Positions 26,339 through 35,593 are shown, numbered from the stretch's first letter. The stretch: DNA of 64,000 nt from Streptomyces flavofungini (GCF_030388665.1 NZ_CP128846.1:7970001-8034000); one strand, 5' to 3'. Program-made: numbers and translations. Notes: a model not told the origin generated them from the sequence alone.

Positions 26339-26990
26339 CTACTTCGCCGCGCGCCCCTCCAACTGGTGGGCCAGCGCGGCCGCGTCACGCGGGCCGCCGC
26401 GCTCCTTCAGGCCCGCCGCTATCCGGTCCTGCACCTCCAGCGGCTTGTGGTGGGCGTACTTGAACTTCGCCTGTACGTCGACGACGTCGAGGCACACCCC
26501 CCCGGATCCCGGCGAGCAGCCGGCCGAACGGCTCCTCGCCCACGGCCGTCCGCGCCGAGCCCCCGTCGGGCTGGAAGTGGCCGACCTGGCGGTTCAGGAG
26601 CTCGGCCTTCTCGGCGGGGTCGTCCACGATCCGGGCCGTGCAGTGGAGCTGGACGGCGGCGTAGAAGCTGGTCGGAACGCCGTGCTCGGGCAGGGCTTCG
26701 GGGGCGGCGCCCCACGGACCCGGCACGAAGACGTAGTCGTCGACCACGCTCAGGACGACGTGCGCGTTCGCTTCCAGGGCCGCCCACAGCGGGTTCGGGC
26801 GCGCCAGGTGGAGCAGGACGCGGCCGCGCGGGCCGGTGTCGGCGTCGTACACGAAGTGCGTGGGCTGGATGTGCGGCGGCTCGCCGGGCAGGCCGTTCAC
26901 GGCGAGCTGCCCGAAGTCGTGCTGGGCCAGCCATCGTCGCCACTCGGTGTCGGAGGCGGGCGCGTCCCAGGGGTGGACGAGCAGCACCAC
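26339..26990 (-). pseudogene. FMN-binding split-barrel protein (PaiB type), frameshifted
   Basis: From GTG 26990 the first ~165 residues (VVLLVHPWDAPASD, QPTHFVYDAD, YVFVPGPWG, EEPFGRLLAGIRG) are a normal PaiB-like FMN-binding regulator. The frame then breaks at a run of seven C (26497-26503); removing one restores the family C-terminus VCLDVVDVQAKFKYAHHKP to a TAG at 26339-26341. Everything else is intact, so this is either a phase-variable or recent mutation, or a homopolymer sequencing error. It begins one base after the upstream gene's TGA, so the two are one operon. Confidence 0.8.
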
Positions 26991-26991
26991 G

Positions 26992-27693
26992 TCAGGCCTT
27001 CAGCAGATAGTCGGGCACGGCGACGCCGGGGGCGAGGTCCGCCGCCGGGATGACGGGGTCGTAGCCCTTGCGGAGCGGGACGACACCGGACCAGTAGGGC
27101 AGCTCCAGGTCCTCCGGCTCGTCGCTCGGGGCGCCCGTGCGCATCTTCGCCGACACCTCTTCGAGGTCGAGGTACAGCACGGCGGTCGCGGCGAGCTCCT
27201 TGGCGTTGGCGGGGCGGGAGTCGGCGGCGCGGCCCGGCACCACGTGGTCGACCAGGGAGTCCAGGGCGGTGCGCTTCTCCTCGGGGTCCGTGACCTGACG
27301 CGCGATGCCGTGCACCACCACGGAGCGGTAGTTGATGGAGTGGTGGAAGGCCGAACGGGCCAGGACGAGACCGTCGACATGGGTGACCGTCAGGCAAACC
27401 GGAAGACCCGGGTCCGCCTCGCCGTCCGGTGCGGAACCCGCCATCCGCAGGGGCCGCGACCCCGTCGAGCCGTGTACGTAGAGACGCTCGCCGACCCGGC
27501 CGTACAGCGTCGGCAGGACCACGGGGGCGCCGTCGCGCACGAAGCCGAGGTGGCAGACGTAGGACTCGTCCAGTATCGCGTGCACCAACTCGCGGTCGTA
27601 CGCGGCGCGGTCGCGGGACCGCGTGGGGACGGTGCGGTCGGTCGGGGTGTAGGGGGCGCTGTCCGGCGCGGCCGGCTGCGTCGTCGTCTCCAT
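26992..27693 (-). CDS. Pyridoxamine 5'-phosphate oxidase family (FMN split-barrel) protein
   Basis: A ~233-residue FMN/F420-type split-barrel flavoprotein. ATG 27693 has GGAGAAGG 2 bp upstream; ATG 27705 is alternative. Motifs YVCHLGFVRDGAPVVLPTLY, YVHGSTGSRPLR and FHHSINYRSVVVHG. Close homologues occur beside MocR regulators, and here a MocR gene is divergent with a palindrome between, so activation by that regulator is likely. Downstream it is coupled to the frameshifted PaiB gene. Confidence 0.85.
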   Translation of the reverse strand: METTTQPAAPDSAPYTPTDRTVPTRSRDRAAYDRELVHAILDESYVCHLGFVRDGAPVVLPTLYGRVGERLYVHGSTGSRPLRMAGSAPDGEADPGLPVCLTVTHVDGLVLARSAFHHSINYRSVVVHGIARQVTDPEEKRTALDSLVDHVVPGRAADSRPANAKELAATAVLYLDLEEVSAKMRTGAPSDEPEDLELPYWSGVVPLRKGYDPVIPAADLAPGVAVPDYLLKA

Positions 27694-27745
27694 GGCCTTC
27701 TCCATCGCTTCGCGGACCTGAGGGTCGGGGGCGTCTTGCTGCGCC

Positions 27746-27774
27746 TTGCCGACGCTTTTGCACTAGTGCATAAT
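27746..27774 (+). promoter_or_regulatory. MocR promoter with palindromic operator TGCACTAGTGCA
   Basis: -35 TTGCCG (27746-27751), 17-bp spacer and -10 CATAAT (27769-27774). The perfect 12-bp palindrome TGCACTAGTGCA at 27759-27770 fills the spacer and touches the -10, an ideal place for autorepression. The start would fall near GTG 27782. The divergent flavoprotein gene begins 66 bp away. Confidence 0.7.
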
Positions 27775-27781
27775 GTTCTTT

Positions 27782-29113
27782 GTGCTAGGAGACTATCCGA
27801 TCGAAGGGCGCGGCGCAGCAGAGATCGCGTCGAGCGTCGAGCGCGCGGTGAGCGGCGGTGCGCTGGAGCCCGGCCAATCGCTGCCTCCGATGCGGGAGTT
27901 GGCGGTTCTGCTGGGCGTCAATCCCAATACGGTCGCGGCGGCGTACCGCACTCTGCGCGAGCGGGGCGTGATCGAGACGGCCGGCCGGCGCGGCAGTCGC
28001 GTCCGCAGCAAGCCCGCCACGACGGCCCGTGACTACGTCCGCCTCGACGTGCCGCCCGGCGTGCGCGACGTGTCGAGCGGCAATCCGGACACGGCCCTGC
28101 TGCCGCCCCTCGCCCGGGCGTTCGCGGTGGCCGCTGCCCAGTCGGACCGGGCTCCCGCGCTGTACGGGGAGGCGCCGGTGCTGCCGGAGTTCCAGCGCCG
28201 CGCGCGTGCGGCGCTGGACGCGGACGGGGTGCCGGACGGGCCCGTCGCCCTCGCGTCGGGGGCGTTGGACGCCATCGAGCGGGTGCTCGCCGCGCGCCTC
28301 AGGATGGGCGACGCGGTGGCCGTGGAGGACCCGGGGTGGGGGAGCGTGCTCGACCTCGTGTCGGGGCTCGGGCTCCGGCCGGTCCCGGTCGGGGTGGACG
28401 ACGACGGGCCGTTGCCCGACGACGTGGAGCGGGCGCTCCGGTCCGGCGCGCGGGCCCTGGTCGTCACCAGCCGCGCCCAGAACCCGACGGGGGCCGCCAC
28501 GGGAGCCGCACGCGCGCGTGCCGTGCGCCAGGTCCTGGCCGCGCACCAGGACACGCTCGTCGTCGAGGACGACCACGGCCACGGCATCGTCGACCTGCCG
28601 CTGCACACGCTGGCCGGAGCCACGCGCGCGTGGGCCTTCGTCCGCTCCACCGCCAAGGCCTACGGCCCGGATCTGCGGCTCGCCGTGCTCACCGGCGACG
28701 CGGAGACGGTCGACCGGGTGCAGGGGCGGATCAGCCTGGGGCCCGGGTGGGTCAGCAAGGTGCTCCAGCGGGCCGTCGTATGTCTCTGGGAGGACGGGGT
28801 GGTGGACGCGCGGGAGGTGTCGGCTGCGTACGGACGCAGACGTGACGCACTGATCGACGCGCTCGCCGCGCGCGGGGTCGCGGCCCGCGGGCGCAGCGGG
28901 ATGAACGTGTGGGTGCCGGTGCCGGACGAGACCGGCGTGGTCGCGAGCCTGCTGCACGCGGGCTGGGCGGTGTCGCCCGGCGCGCGGTACCGCCTGGATT
29001 CGCCCCCGGGGGTGCGGATCACCGTGTCCGGGCTGTCCGGCGAGGACATCGACGCGGTGGCCGCCGCGGTCGCGGCGGCTGTCGGGCCGGTGCCCGCGCG
29101 GAGGTACGGCTGA
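27782..29113 (+). CDS. MocR-type regulator (GntR winged helix fused to PLP aminotransferase fold)
   Basis: A 443-residue protein. GTG 27782 fits a leaderless start; ATG 27773 overlaps the -10. The GntR domain (~5-75) contains LPPMRELAVLLGVNPNTVAAAYR. The fold-type I aminotransferase domain (~95-440) has SRAQNPTGAA and the presumed PLP lysine in STAKAYGPDLRLA (~Lys294). MocR proteins sense PLP or amino adducts. Divergent flavoprotein genes of the pyridoxamine-oxidase fold are the likely target. Confidence 0.9.
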   Translation: MLGDYPIEGRGAAEIASSVERAVSGGALEPGQSLPPMRELAVLLGVNPNTVAAAYRTLRERGVIETAGRRGSRVRSKPATTARDYVRLDVPPGVRDVSSGNPDTALLPPLARAFAVAAAQSDRAPALYGEAPVLPEFQRRARAALDADGVPDGPVALASGALDAIERVLAARLRMGDAVAVEDPGWGSVLDLVSGLGLRPVPVGVDDDGPLPDDVERALRSGARALVVTSRAQNPTGAATGAARARAVRQVLAAHQDTLVVEDDHGHGIVDLPLHTLAGATRAWAFVRSTAKAYGPDLRLAVLTGDAETVDRVQGRISLGPGWVSKVLQRAVVCLWEDGVVDAREVSAAYGRRRDALIDALAARGVAARGRSGMNVWVPVPDETGVVASLLHAGWAVSPGARYRLDSPPGVRITVSGLSGEDIDAVAAAVAAAVGPVPARRYG

Positions 29114-29178
29114 GGAGAGGGGGTGGACGCGCGCTGAGGCTGAGGGGGGTGGGGGGACGCGAGCTGAGGCTGAGGGGA

Positions 29179-29202
29179 ATGGGGATGGGGATGGGGATGG
29201 GG
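29179..29202 (+). repeat. (ATGGGG)4 hexamer repeat
   Basis: Four perfect copies, preceded by two ~36-bp imperfect repeats (GGGTGGACGCGCGCTGAGG-type, 29118-29175). The G runs could form a quadruplex. It lies between convergent genes, with no ORF of its own. Confidence 0.8.
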
Positions 29203-29243
29203 CGGATGCGGGCTGCGGCTGCCCGGGGTGGGGCGGGGTGCGG

Positions 29244-30257
29244 CTAGCTCTTCCGGGGTGCGCGCGGTCGCGGCCTCGACTGCGTGAGTGCCGCGCCCGC
29301 CAGGATGACGACGGCTCCGACAGGCGTCGTCCACGTCAGTGACTCGCCGAGCACCGCCACCCCCGCCGCCGTCGCGATGACCGGGACGAAGTACGTGACC
29401 ATCTGCGCCGTCGTCGGTCCGACCTCGGCGACGATGCCGTACTGGATCAGGAACGCGATGCCCGTGCCGAGTGCGCCCAGGGCGACGATGGCGAGCAGTG
29501 GCACCACCGGGAGGTGGGACGGCGCGGACGTGAACAGGGGCGTCACCACGGCCAGTTCGAGCGTGGCCACGAGGAGCTGTGCGCCCGAGAGGGAGAGGTT
29601 CGAGTGGCCGGAGCCCGCCAGTGTGCGGCGGACGTAGATCCAGCCGATCGGATAGCTCAGGGAGGCGAGCAGCGCCATCGCCGTGCCGCGCGGCTCCAGG
29701 TCGCTGAAGCCCTGCCAGGCGCCGAGCACCGTGAGCACCCCGACGAAGCCGAGCGCGAGCCCCGCGACCCGGCGCCGCGTCGGACGGTCCTCGGAGAGCG
29801 CGGCGAGCGAGAGGACCATGCCCCACAGCGGCGACGTCGCGTTGCAGATCCCCGCGAGCGTCGAGGGGATCGTCAGCTCCGCGTAGGCGAAGAGGGAGAA
29901 CGGCAGGGCGTTCAGGAGCAGGGCCGCCACCGTCAGATGGGCCCAGGTGCGCGGGGAGCGCGGCAGCCGCTCGCGCCTGACGACCAGGACGGCCGCGACC
30001 ACCGCCGTGCCGAAGAAGAGCCGTCCGAAGGTGACCTGGAACGGGGCGTACCCCTCCGTGCCGACCTTGATCAGGAGGAAGCTGAAGCCCCAGATCAGGG
30101 ACAGGACGGCGAAGCGGACGCGCCAGTCCAGGGTGCGGCGCCCACCGGTCCGTGCCCGGGGTTCCCGCGCAGGTGGGGTGGGGGTGGTGCGAGGGTCCGA
30201 CGCGGCGGTCGGCTCGGGGGTGGACGTCGGCGCGGAAGGGGCCGCGGAGGTGCTCAT
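29244..30257 (-). CDS. EamA/DMT family transporter divergent from LysR gene
   Basis: A 337-residue permease from ATG 30257 (AAGGTGG site). A ~45-residue Pro/Thr-rich cytoplasmic start precedes ten helices in two EamA repeats (FAVLSLIWGFSFLLIKVGTE, then GTGIAFLIQYGIVAEVGPTT). The divergent LysR regulator 74 bp away probably controls it, a common exporter/LysR arrangement. Substrate unknown. Confidence 0.88.
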   Translation of the reverse strand: MSTSAAPSAPTSTPEPTAASDPRTTPTPPAREPRARTGGRRTLDWRVRFAVLSLIWGFSFLLIKVGTEGYAPFQVTFGRLFFGTAVVAAVLVVRRERLPRSPRTWAHLTVAALLLNALPFSLFAYAELTIPSTLAGICNATSPLWGMVLSLAALSEDRPTRRRVAGLALGFVGVLTVLGAWQGFSDLEPRGTAMALLASLSYPIGWIYVRRTLAGSGHSNLSLSGAQLLVATLELAVVTPLFTSAPSHLPVVPLLAIVALGALGTGIAFLIQYGIVAEVGPTTAQMVTYFVPVIATAAGVAVLGESLTWTTPVGAVVILAGAALTQSRPRPRAPRKS

Positions 30258-30318
30258 GCGAGCCACCTTGAGGCATCCAATGTCTTAGTACAAGCGAGAT
30301 TCTGTGCCCGATATCGCG

Positions 30319-30324
30319 TAGCAT
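30319..30324 (+). promoter_or_regulatory. -10 element (TAGCAT) for leaderless LysR mRNA
   Basis: TAGCAT ends 7 bp before the ATG at 30332, and there is no ribosome site, fitting leaderless transcription. Confidence 0.5.
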
Positions 30325-30331
30325 CGCTTAC

Positions 30332-31234
30332 ATGTTGAACCTGGAGCGCCTGCGGACCCTCGACGCCCTCGCCCGGCACGGATCGGTGAGCGGCGCCGCG
30401 GCGGGACTGCACGTCACCACGTCCGCCGTCTCCCAGCAGATGACCAAGCTGGAGCGGGAGGTGGGCCAGCAGCTGCTCGCGAAGAACGGCCGTGGCGTGC
30501 GGCTCACCGACGCCGGGCGGCTGCTCGCCGAGCACGCCGCGCGCATCCTGTCCCAGGTCGAGCTGGCCCAGTCGGACCTGGAGCGGCAGCGCGGCCAGGC
30601 GGTCGGCGAGCTGCGGATCTCCGCGTTCCCGACGGCGATGCGCGGGCTCCTGCCGTCCGCGCTGTCGTCCCTGCGCGTGCGCCACCCGGGCCTGCGCGTC
30701 GGCGCCCAGGAGCTGGAGCCGCAGCAGGGGGTCAACGGCGTGGTGCGCGGCGACCTGGACCTGGCGGTGGTCCTCGACTGGTACAACAAGCCGCTGCCGG
30801 TGCCCGAGGGCCTGATGAAGGCACCGCTCATCGACGACCCCGCCGACGTCGCGATGCCCGTCGCCCACCCGATGGCCGACCGCGCAGAGGTGGACCTGGA
30901 GGACTTCGCGGACGACGAGTGGATCACGTGGGCGGACGGCGAGTTCTGCCACGAGTGGCTGATGTTCACGCTCCGCGCGAAGGGCTTCGAGCCGCGCATC
31001 GGGCACCGTGCGGAGGAGCACCACACACAGCTCGCGCTGGTCGCCGCGGGACTGGGGGTCTGCGTGGCGCCGCGCCTCGGCCGCGACCCGATGCCGGCGG
31101 GCGTGCGCACGGTCCCCGTGCGACACCGGGTGCGGCGGCATGTGTACGTGGTGTGGCGCGCGGACGCCGACCGGCGGCCGTCGATCCAGGCGGCGGTGGA
31201 GGCGCTGCGGGTGGCGGGGGCGGGGCTGGGGTGA
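30332..31234 (+). CDS. LysR family transcriptional regulator
   Basis: A 300-residue LTTR. The winged helix (~1-60: LRTLDALARHGSVSGAAAGL, TTSAVSQQMTKLEREVGQQL) is followed by the effector-binding domain (~90-295). It is divergent from an EamA exporter which it likely regulates in response to the exported compound. The C-terminal end is normal for the family. Confidence 0.92.
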   Translation: MLNLERLRTLDALARHGSVSGAAAGLHVTTSAVSQQMTKLEREVGQQLLAKNGRGVRLTDAGRLLAEHAARILSQVELAQSDLERQRGQAVGELRISAFPTAMRGLLPSALSSLRVRHPGLRVGAQELEPQQGVNGVVRGDLDLAVVLDWYNKPLPVPEGLMKAPLIDDPADVAMPVAHPMADRAEVDLEDFADDEWITWADGEFCHEWLMFTLRAKGFEPRIGHRAEEHHTQLALVAAGLGVCVAPRLGRDPMPAGVRTVPVRHRVRRHVYVVWRADADRRPSIQAAVEALRVAGAGLG

Positions 31235-31322
31235 GGGGTGTCGGCCCGGTGGGCGGGGCTGGGGGGTGTCTGCCCGGTGGGCGGGGCAGCCGGGCGGGCC
31301 GAGGCCGGCCCCGGGGCGACCG

Positions 31323-31790
31323 CTAGAGCCGCGCCAGCTTCCGGAAGTCCCAGGAGGCGATCGCGTCCGGCGTGAGCCGGAGCCACGCGTGTCGGCCGTC
31401 GTGCACCATCTGCTCCATGCCGAAGTTCTTGCGTGCGAACAGCTGCTCCGGCAGGTCCAGTTCGGGGCACGGCTCCCCGGTGCGCGGCGTCTCGCCGACG
31501 ACCTCCGCGGTGCCGGTCAGCTCCACGCCGCGCAGCTCCCCGTACTGCTCCCCGGCGTCGACGACCACGGCGACACGGGGGTCGCGGCGCAGCTCGGCCC
31601 AGCGCTTGCTGCGTGTGATCGAGTACAGCCACAGCGACGTGCCGTCCCACGCGAACCACAGCGCGCTGACGTGCGGTGCGCCGTCGGCGGACACCGTCGC
31701 GACCCGGCACGTGCGCTCGGCCGCGAGGAAGGCGTCCACCTCGTCCGGCGTCATCATGATCCGGCGACCGCGCCGCTGTGTGGTGGCCAT
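31323..31790 (-). CDS. Pyridoxamine 5'-phosphate oxidase / F420-type split-barrel protein
   Basis: A 155-residue single-domain split barrel. ATG 31790 has GGGAGG 7 bp upstream. Motifs CRVATVSADGAPHVSALWFAW, ITRSKRWAELRRDPRVAVVV and VELTGTAEVV match small F420- or FMN-binding reductases common in actinobacteria. No partner gene suggests a substrate. Confidence 0.87.
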   Translation of the reverse strand: MATTQRRGRRIMMTPDEVDAFLAAERTCRVATVSADGAPHVSALWFAWDGTSLWLYSITRSKRWAELRRDPRVAVVVDAGEQYGELRGVELTGTAEVVGETPRTGEPCPELDLPEQLFARKNFGMEQMVHDGRHAWLRLTPDAIASWDFRKLARL

Positions 31791-31999
31791 GTGTCGTCCT
31801 CCCGTAGTCGAAGAGCCCGTCTTGTCGCAAGGGACGGCGCCAGTCGCGTAACTGACTGAGCGTCAGAGAAGCATGGGGCGTCTTCCTTCGTGACGCAATG
31901 CCGGTTAACCTCCCGCGCACCGCGATCTCCGCCCGCGGGGCACCGCCGCCCCGCGGGCGCGCGGCTCCGGCAGCACCGAGGTCCGCGACAGGGGGAAGT

Positions 32000-32644
32000 A
32001 TGCCGTCGTACGCACAGCTCAAGGAGATCGTCGACCCCGTGAGCACGGTCCTGATGACCGTCGAGTGCCAGCAGGGCGTCGTCGGAACCGGCAGCGCGCT
32101 GCCCGAACTCGCCAAGGAGGCCCGCTCGTCCGGCGCGCTCGCCAATGTCGCCCGGCTCGTGCACGCCGCGCACCTCGGCGGGGTCCAGGTCCTGCACGCC
32201 GTCGCCGAGCGCCGTCCCGACGGACGCGGCGCCAACCGCAACGCGCGGCTTTTCCGCGCCGCCGAACGGCTGCCCGTGCAGCAGCTCTCCGGCACGACGG
32301 CGGTGCGGATCGCGCCGCCGATCGAGGTCGCGGAGGAGGACTTCGTCGTACGCCGCCTGCACGGCCTGTCGCCGGTCGCGGGCACCGAGGTCGACGCGCT
32401 GCTGCGCAATCTGGGCTGCCGCACCCTGGTCGTGACCGGCGTCTCGGCCAACGTGGCGATACCGAACGCCGTCTTCGACGCGGTGAACCTCGGCTACACC
32501 GCCGTCGTGCCCGCCGACGCCATCGCGGGCGTCCCCGCCGATTACACCCCCGCCGTCGTCAAGAACACCCTCGCCCTGGTCGCCACCGTCACCACGACGG
32601 ATGAGGTGCTCGGCGCGTGGAAAGAGCCGCGCCGCGCCGGGTGA
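32000..32644 (+). CDS. Isochorismatase-family protein lacking the catalytic triad
   Basis: A 214-residue cysteine-hydrolase fold. ATG 32000 follows GGGGGAAGT. The Rossmann-like core is normal (NVARLVHAAHLGGVQVLHAV, LLRNLGCRTLVVTGVSANVAIP), but the Asp-Lys-Cys triad is not: Glu22 in VECQQGV, Arg in FVVRRLHG and Ala153 in SANVAIPN stand where Asp, Lys and Cys are expected. Similar variants exist in Streptomyces, so it may bind rather than hydrolyse a ligand. Confidence 0.82.
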   Translation: MPSYAQLKEIVDPVSTVLMTVECQQGVVGTGSALPELAKEARSSGALANVARLVHAAHLGGVQVLHAVAERRPDGRGANRNARLFRAAERLPVQQLSGTTAVRIAPPIEVAEEDFVVRRLHGLSPVAGTEVDALLRNLGCRTLVVTGVSANVAIPNAVFDAVNLGYTAVVPADAIAGVPADYTPAVVKNTLALVATVTTTDEVLGAWKEPRRAG

Positions 32645-32718
32645 CCCCCGTCGCGGCGCGGCTCCCGCCGGACTGCGCCGTCCTGTGCGCGCTCCGGCGT
32701 CAGAGGCGAGCTCGACCG

Positions 32719-33279
32719 TCAGGCGAGCTTGATCGAGTCGCCGTCGACGGTGATCTTCGTCGCGGGCAGCGGCTTCGGCGCCGGGTTCTGCTTGACGCTG
32801 CCGTCGTTGATGTCGAACTTGCTGCCGTGGCAGGGGCAGTTGATGGTGCCGCCCTCGACGCTCGTCACCGGGCACCCCTTGTGCGTGCAGCGGTTCGAGA
32901 AGGCCTTGAACTCGCCCTTCGTGGGCTGGGTGACCACGACGTTCTCGTCCTTGAAGATCTTGCCGCCGCCCACGGGAATGTCCGCCGTCTTGGCCAGCAC
33001 GGCACCGCCGCCGCCACCCTCCTGCTTCTCCGACGCCTCACCGGCGGGCTCCGACGAGCCCTTGTCGTCGTCCGAGCCGCAGGCCACGAGCGCGGCGGCC
33101 AGGCCGACGGCGCCCACCGCCGTGACGACGGTGCGACGGGTGGGGCTCGGGGAGCCGGTCGGGTTCGACGAGGTGTTCAGGCAGAGGCCGGAGGGGCGTG
33201 CGGAGAGGGTGGTGGTGGGGCTGTCCGCCGTCGGCGAGGGCTCGGCGGTGTCGGCCCTGTCTTCCCTGGAAGCAGTCAT
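32719..33279 (-). CDS. Rieske [2Fe-2S] lipoprotein
   Basis: A 186-residue exported lipoprotein. A long N-terminal region ends in a Tat-like twin-Arg (PTRRTVVTAVGAVG) and a lipobox with Cys67 (LVACGS). After a Gly-rich linker, the Rieske domain (~100-186) has CTHKGC and CPCHGSKF, all four cluster ligands. The class acts as a periplasmic-side electron carrier or ferredoxin; the partner is unknown. It is downstream of the S9 peptidase gene on the same strand. Confidence 0.92.
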   Translation of the reverse strand: MTASREDRADTAEPSPTADSPTTTLSARPSGLCLNTSSNPTGSPSPTRRTVVTAVGAVGLAAALVACGSDDDKGSSEPAGEASEKQEGGGGGAVLAKTADIPVGGGKIFKDENVVVTQPTKGEFKAFSNRCTHKGCPVTSVEGGTINCPCHGSKFDINDGSVKQNPAPKPLPATKITVDGDSIKLA

Positions 33280-33311
33280 GCCGGATGGTACGGACGGCAG
33301 CGCCGGGTTGT

Positions 33312-35507
33312 TCAGGCGTTCAAGGACTTTTTCAGGAAGTCGAGTTCCAGATTCAGCAGATTGGCCGCAACGTCCTGCTGGGCCACCAGATGGCTCGCCC
33401 CGGGCAGTGGCAGGACCGTGTGCGGCCGTCCCGCGGCGAGCAGCGCCGACGACAGGCGCAGCGTGTGCACCGGCAGGACGTTGTCGTCGGACAGGCCGTG
33501 GACCAGCATCAGCGGCCGCGACAGGCGGTGCGCGTGCGCCACCAGGGAGCAGCGCTCGTAGTGAGCGGGCTGGACGTCCGGGTGCCCCAGGAACCGTTCC
33601 TTCCAGTGGGTGTCGTAGAGCCGCAGGTCCGACGGCGCGGCCCCGGCCACCGCCGCGTGGAAGACATCGGGACGGTGCAGGACCGCGCCCGCCGCGAGAT
33701 AGCCGCCGAAGGACCAGCCGCGGATGCCGACGCGCCCCAGGTCGAGGTCGGGAAACAGCCCGGCCGCGGCCCGCACCGCGTCGACCTGGTCGTCGAGGAC
33801 GGGCGTCAACTGATCGCCGTACACCTCGTGTTCCCAGCCCCGCCCGCGCCCCGGCGTGCCCCGCCCGTCCGCGATCAGGACCGCGAAGCCCTGCTCGGCG
33901 AACCACTGGGCGACGACCGTCCACCACGCGCGCGCGTGCACCACGAGTTGCAGGGACGGACCGGAGTACGGACACAGCAGGACCGGCAGCTTCCCGGAGC
34001 CGCGCTCGTGCCACGACGGCAGGAACAGCATGCCGCGCACCTCGCGTTCCCCGAGGGTGAGGTGCCGGGGGTCCGGCCTCACGACGGGCTCTTCGGAGAG
34101 CACGCCTATCCGCCCCGCCGGGCGCCCGCCGCGCAGCACCGTCACCGTGTGCCCGTCCGGCGTCCGGCTGTCGAGGACCACGGTGTCCCCGCCGACCGCC
34201 GCGGTGTGCACGCCCGGGCCCTGACTGAGGCGCACCGGGGCCGCGGTGCGCGGCGGGCCCTTCGGACCACCGGCCGCCGAGAACGACCAGACGTGCACCT
34301 CCGTGGGCTCGTCCGACGCGGTCAGCCACACCCGCTCGCCGATGGTGGCGAGCACGCCGCGCACACGCAGCCCCGGCGGCGTCACCGTGCCGCCGACACG
34401 CAGGCCCGCTGTGTCGGGGTCGACGAGCCGGTGCAGCACGGGCGTGCCGTCCGCGAGGCGGGCCGGGGTGCCCGGGACGAGGTCGAGCCACGGGCTCTCG
34501 TGCTGTTCGTCGACCAGGCGGCACGCGCCGCTGCGCGGGTCGACCTCCAGTACGTACGCCGTGCGCTGGTCGCGGGTCTGGAGGGTGACGAGAGGGCCGT
34601 GCGCGTCCCAGGAGGCCCGCAGGACGTAGTCGAAGTCGGTGTCCGTCCACGCGGACGCGGGTCCGGCGTCGTCCCGGGGGCACGGCGGGGCGGGCTCCGA
34701 CGCCGTCGACGGCGTGCGGACGGCGACCCGCGAGCCGTCCGTCCGCAGGATGTGCAGCGTCGTCTCCGCGTTGTCGGTGCCCGCCGCCGGGTACGGCAGC
34801 GAGCGCGGCGGCCGCTCCGGGCGCGCCGGGTCCGTGAGCCACCAGCGCCGCACGCGCGCGGTGTCCACGCGTGCGACGAGCAGGGCCTCGCCGTCCGGAG
34901 ACCACCAGAACGCCCGGTGCCTGTCCATGGATTCGGCGGCGACGTGATCGGCGAGCCCGTACGTCACCTCGGCGCCCTCCGGCTCGGCAAGCGCCCGGTC
35001 GCCCGTGCCGTCGGCGCCGACCACGCGCAGGGCGCCCCCGGAGACGTACGCGATGAGCGAACCGTCGGGGGAGGGGCGCGGGTCGACGACGGGGCCCGGG
35101 GTGCTGATCCGGCGCGGGATGCCGCCGTCCGTGCGGACCGTCCACAGGGCGCCCGACACCGAGAAGGCCACCACGCGCGCGTAGTCGTCGGCGGCGAAGG
35201 ACACCACTCCCCGGGAGGCTTCCCGGGCGCGCTCCCTGCGCACGCGTTCGGCCTCGGGCACCGGCCCGGCGGCGCCCAGCGCGAGCGGATCCGCGAGCAT
35301 CCGCTCGCCTCCGGGACCGCCCCCGGCCCCCGCCGCCGCGTCGGCCCCGACCTCGTACAGCCAGAGCCTGCTCACCGGGTCGTCGCCCGCCGTCGAGCGC
35401 GCGAACAGCACCCGGGCCCCGTCCCGCGACACGGTCAGGCCGCGCGGAACCCCGAACGCGTAGCGCTGCGTGCGGGCGAACTGGGCCGGGAGGTCAGGGA
35501 AGTTCAT
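33312..35507 (-). CDS. S9 family prolyl oligopeptidase (DPP IV-like)
   Basis: A 731-residue serine peptidase. A beta-propeller DPP IV N-domain (~50-480) precedes the alpha/beta hydrolase domain (~490-731). Catalytic triad candidates are Ser in GWSFGGYLA (~597), Asp in HGLSDDNVLPVHT and His in GASHLVAQQ. There is no signal peptide, so it is cytoplasmic and likely trims short peptides. Confidence 0.92.
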   Translation of the reverse strand: MNFPDLPAQFARTQRYAFGVPRGLTVSRDGARVLFARSTAGDDPVSRLWLYEVGADAAAGAGGGPGGERMLADPLALGAAGPVPEAERVRRERAREASRGVVSFAADDYARVVAFSVSGALWTVRTDGGIPRRISTPGPVVDPRPSPDGSLIAYVSGGALRVVGADGTGDRALAEPEGAEVTYGLADHVAAESMDRHRAFWWSPDGEALLVARVDTARVRRWWLTDPARPERPPRSLPYPAAGTDNAETTLHILRTDGSRVAVRTPSTASEPAPPCPRDDAGPASAWTDTDFDYVLRASWDAHGPLVTLQTRDQRTAYVLEVDPRSGACRLVDEQHESPWLDLVPGTPARLADGTPVLHRLVDPDTAGLRVGGTVTPPGLRVRGVLATIGERVWLTASDEPTEVHVWSFSAAGGPKGPPRTAAPVRLSQGPGVHTAAVGGDTVVLDSRTPDGHTVTVLRGGRPAGRIGVLSEEPVVRPDPRHLTLGEREVRGMLFLPSWHERGSGKLPVLLCPYSGPSLQLVVHARAWWTVVAQWFAEQGFAVLIADGRGTPGRGRGWEHEVYGDQLTPVLDDQVDAVRAAAGLFPDLDLGRVGIRGWSFGGYLAAGAVLHRPDVFHAAVAGAAPSDLRLYDTHWKERFLGHPDVQPAHYERCSLVAHAHRLSRPLMLVHGLSDDNVLPVHTLRLSSALLAAGRPHTVLPLPGASHLVAQQDVAANLLNLELDFLKKSLNA

Positions 35508-35593
35508 GGAGTGACTGTAGGCACCACCGGGGCGGCCCGGCGGGGGGTTGACGAGGCCTCCGGGGGAGCGGCCGGGGTGTCGGACCTCGGCAG

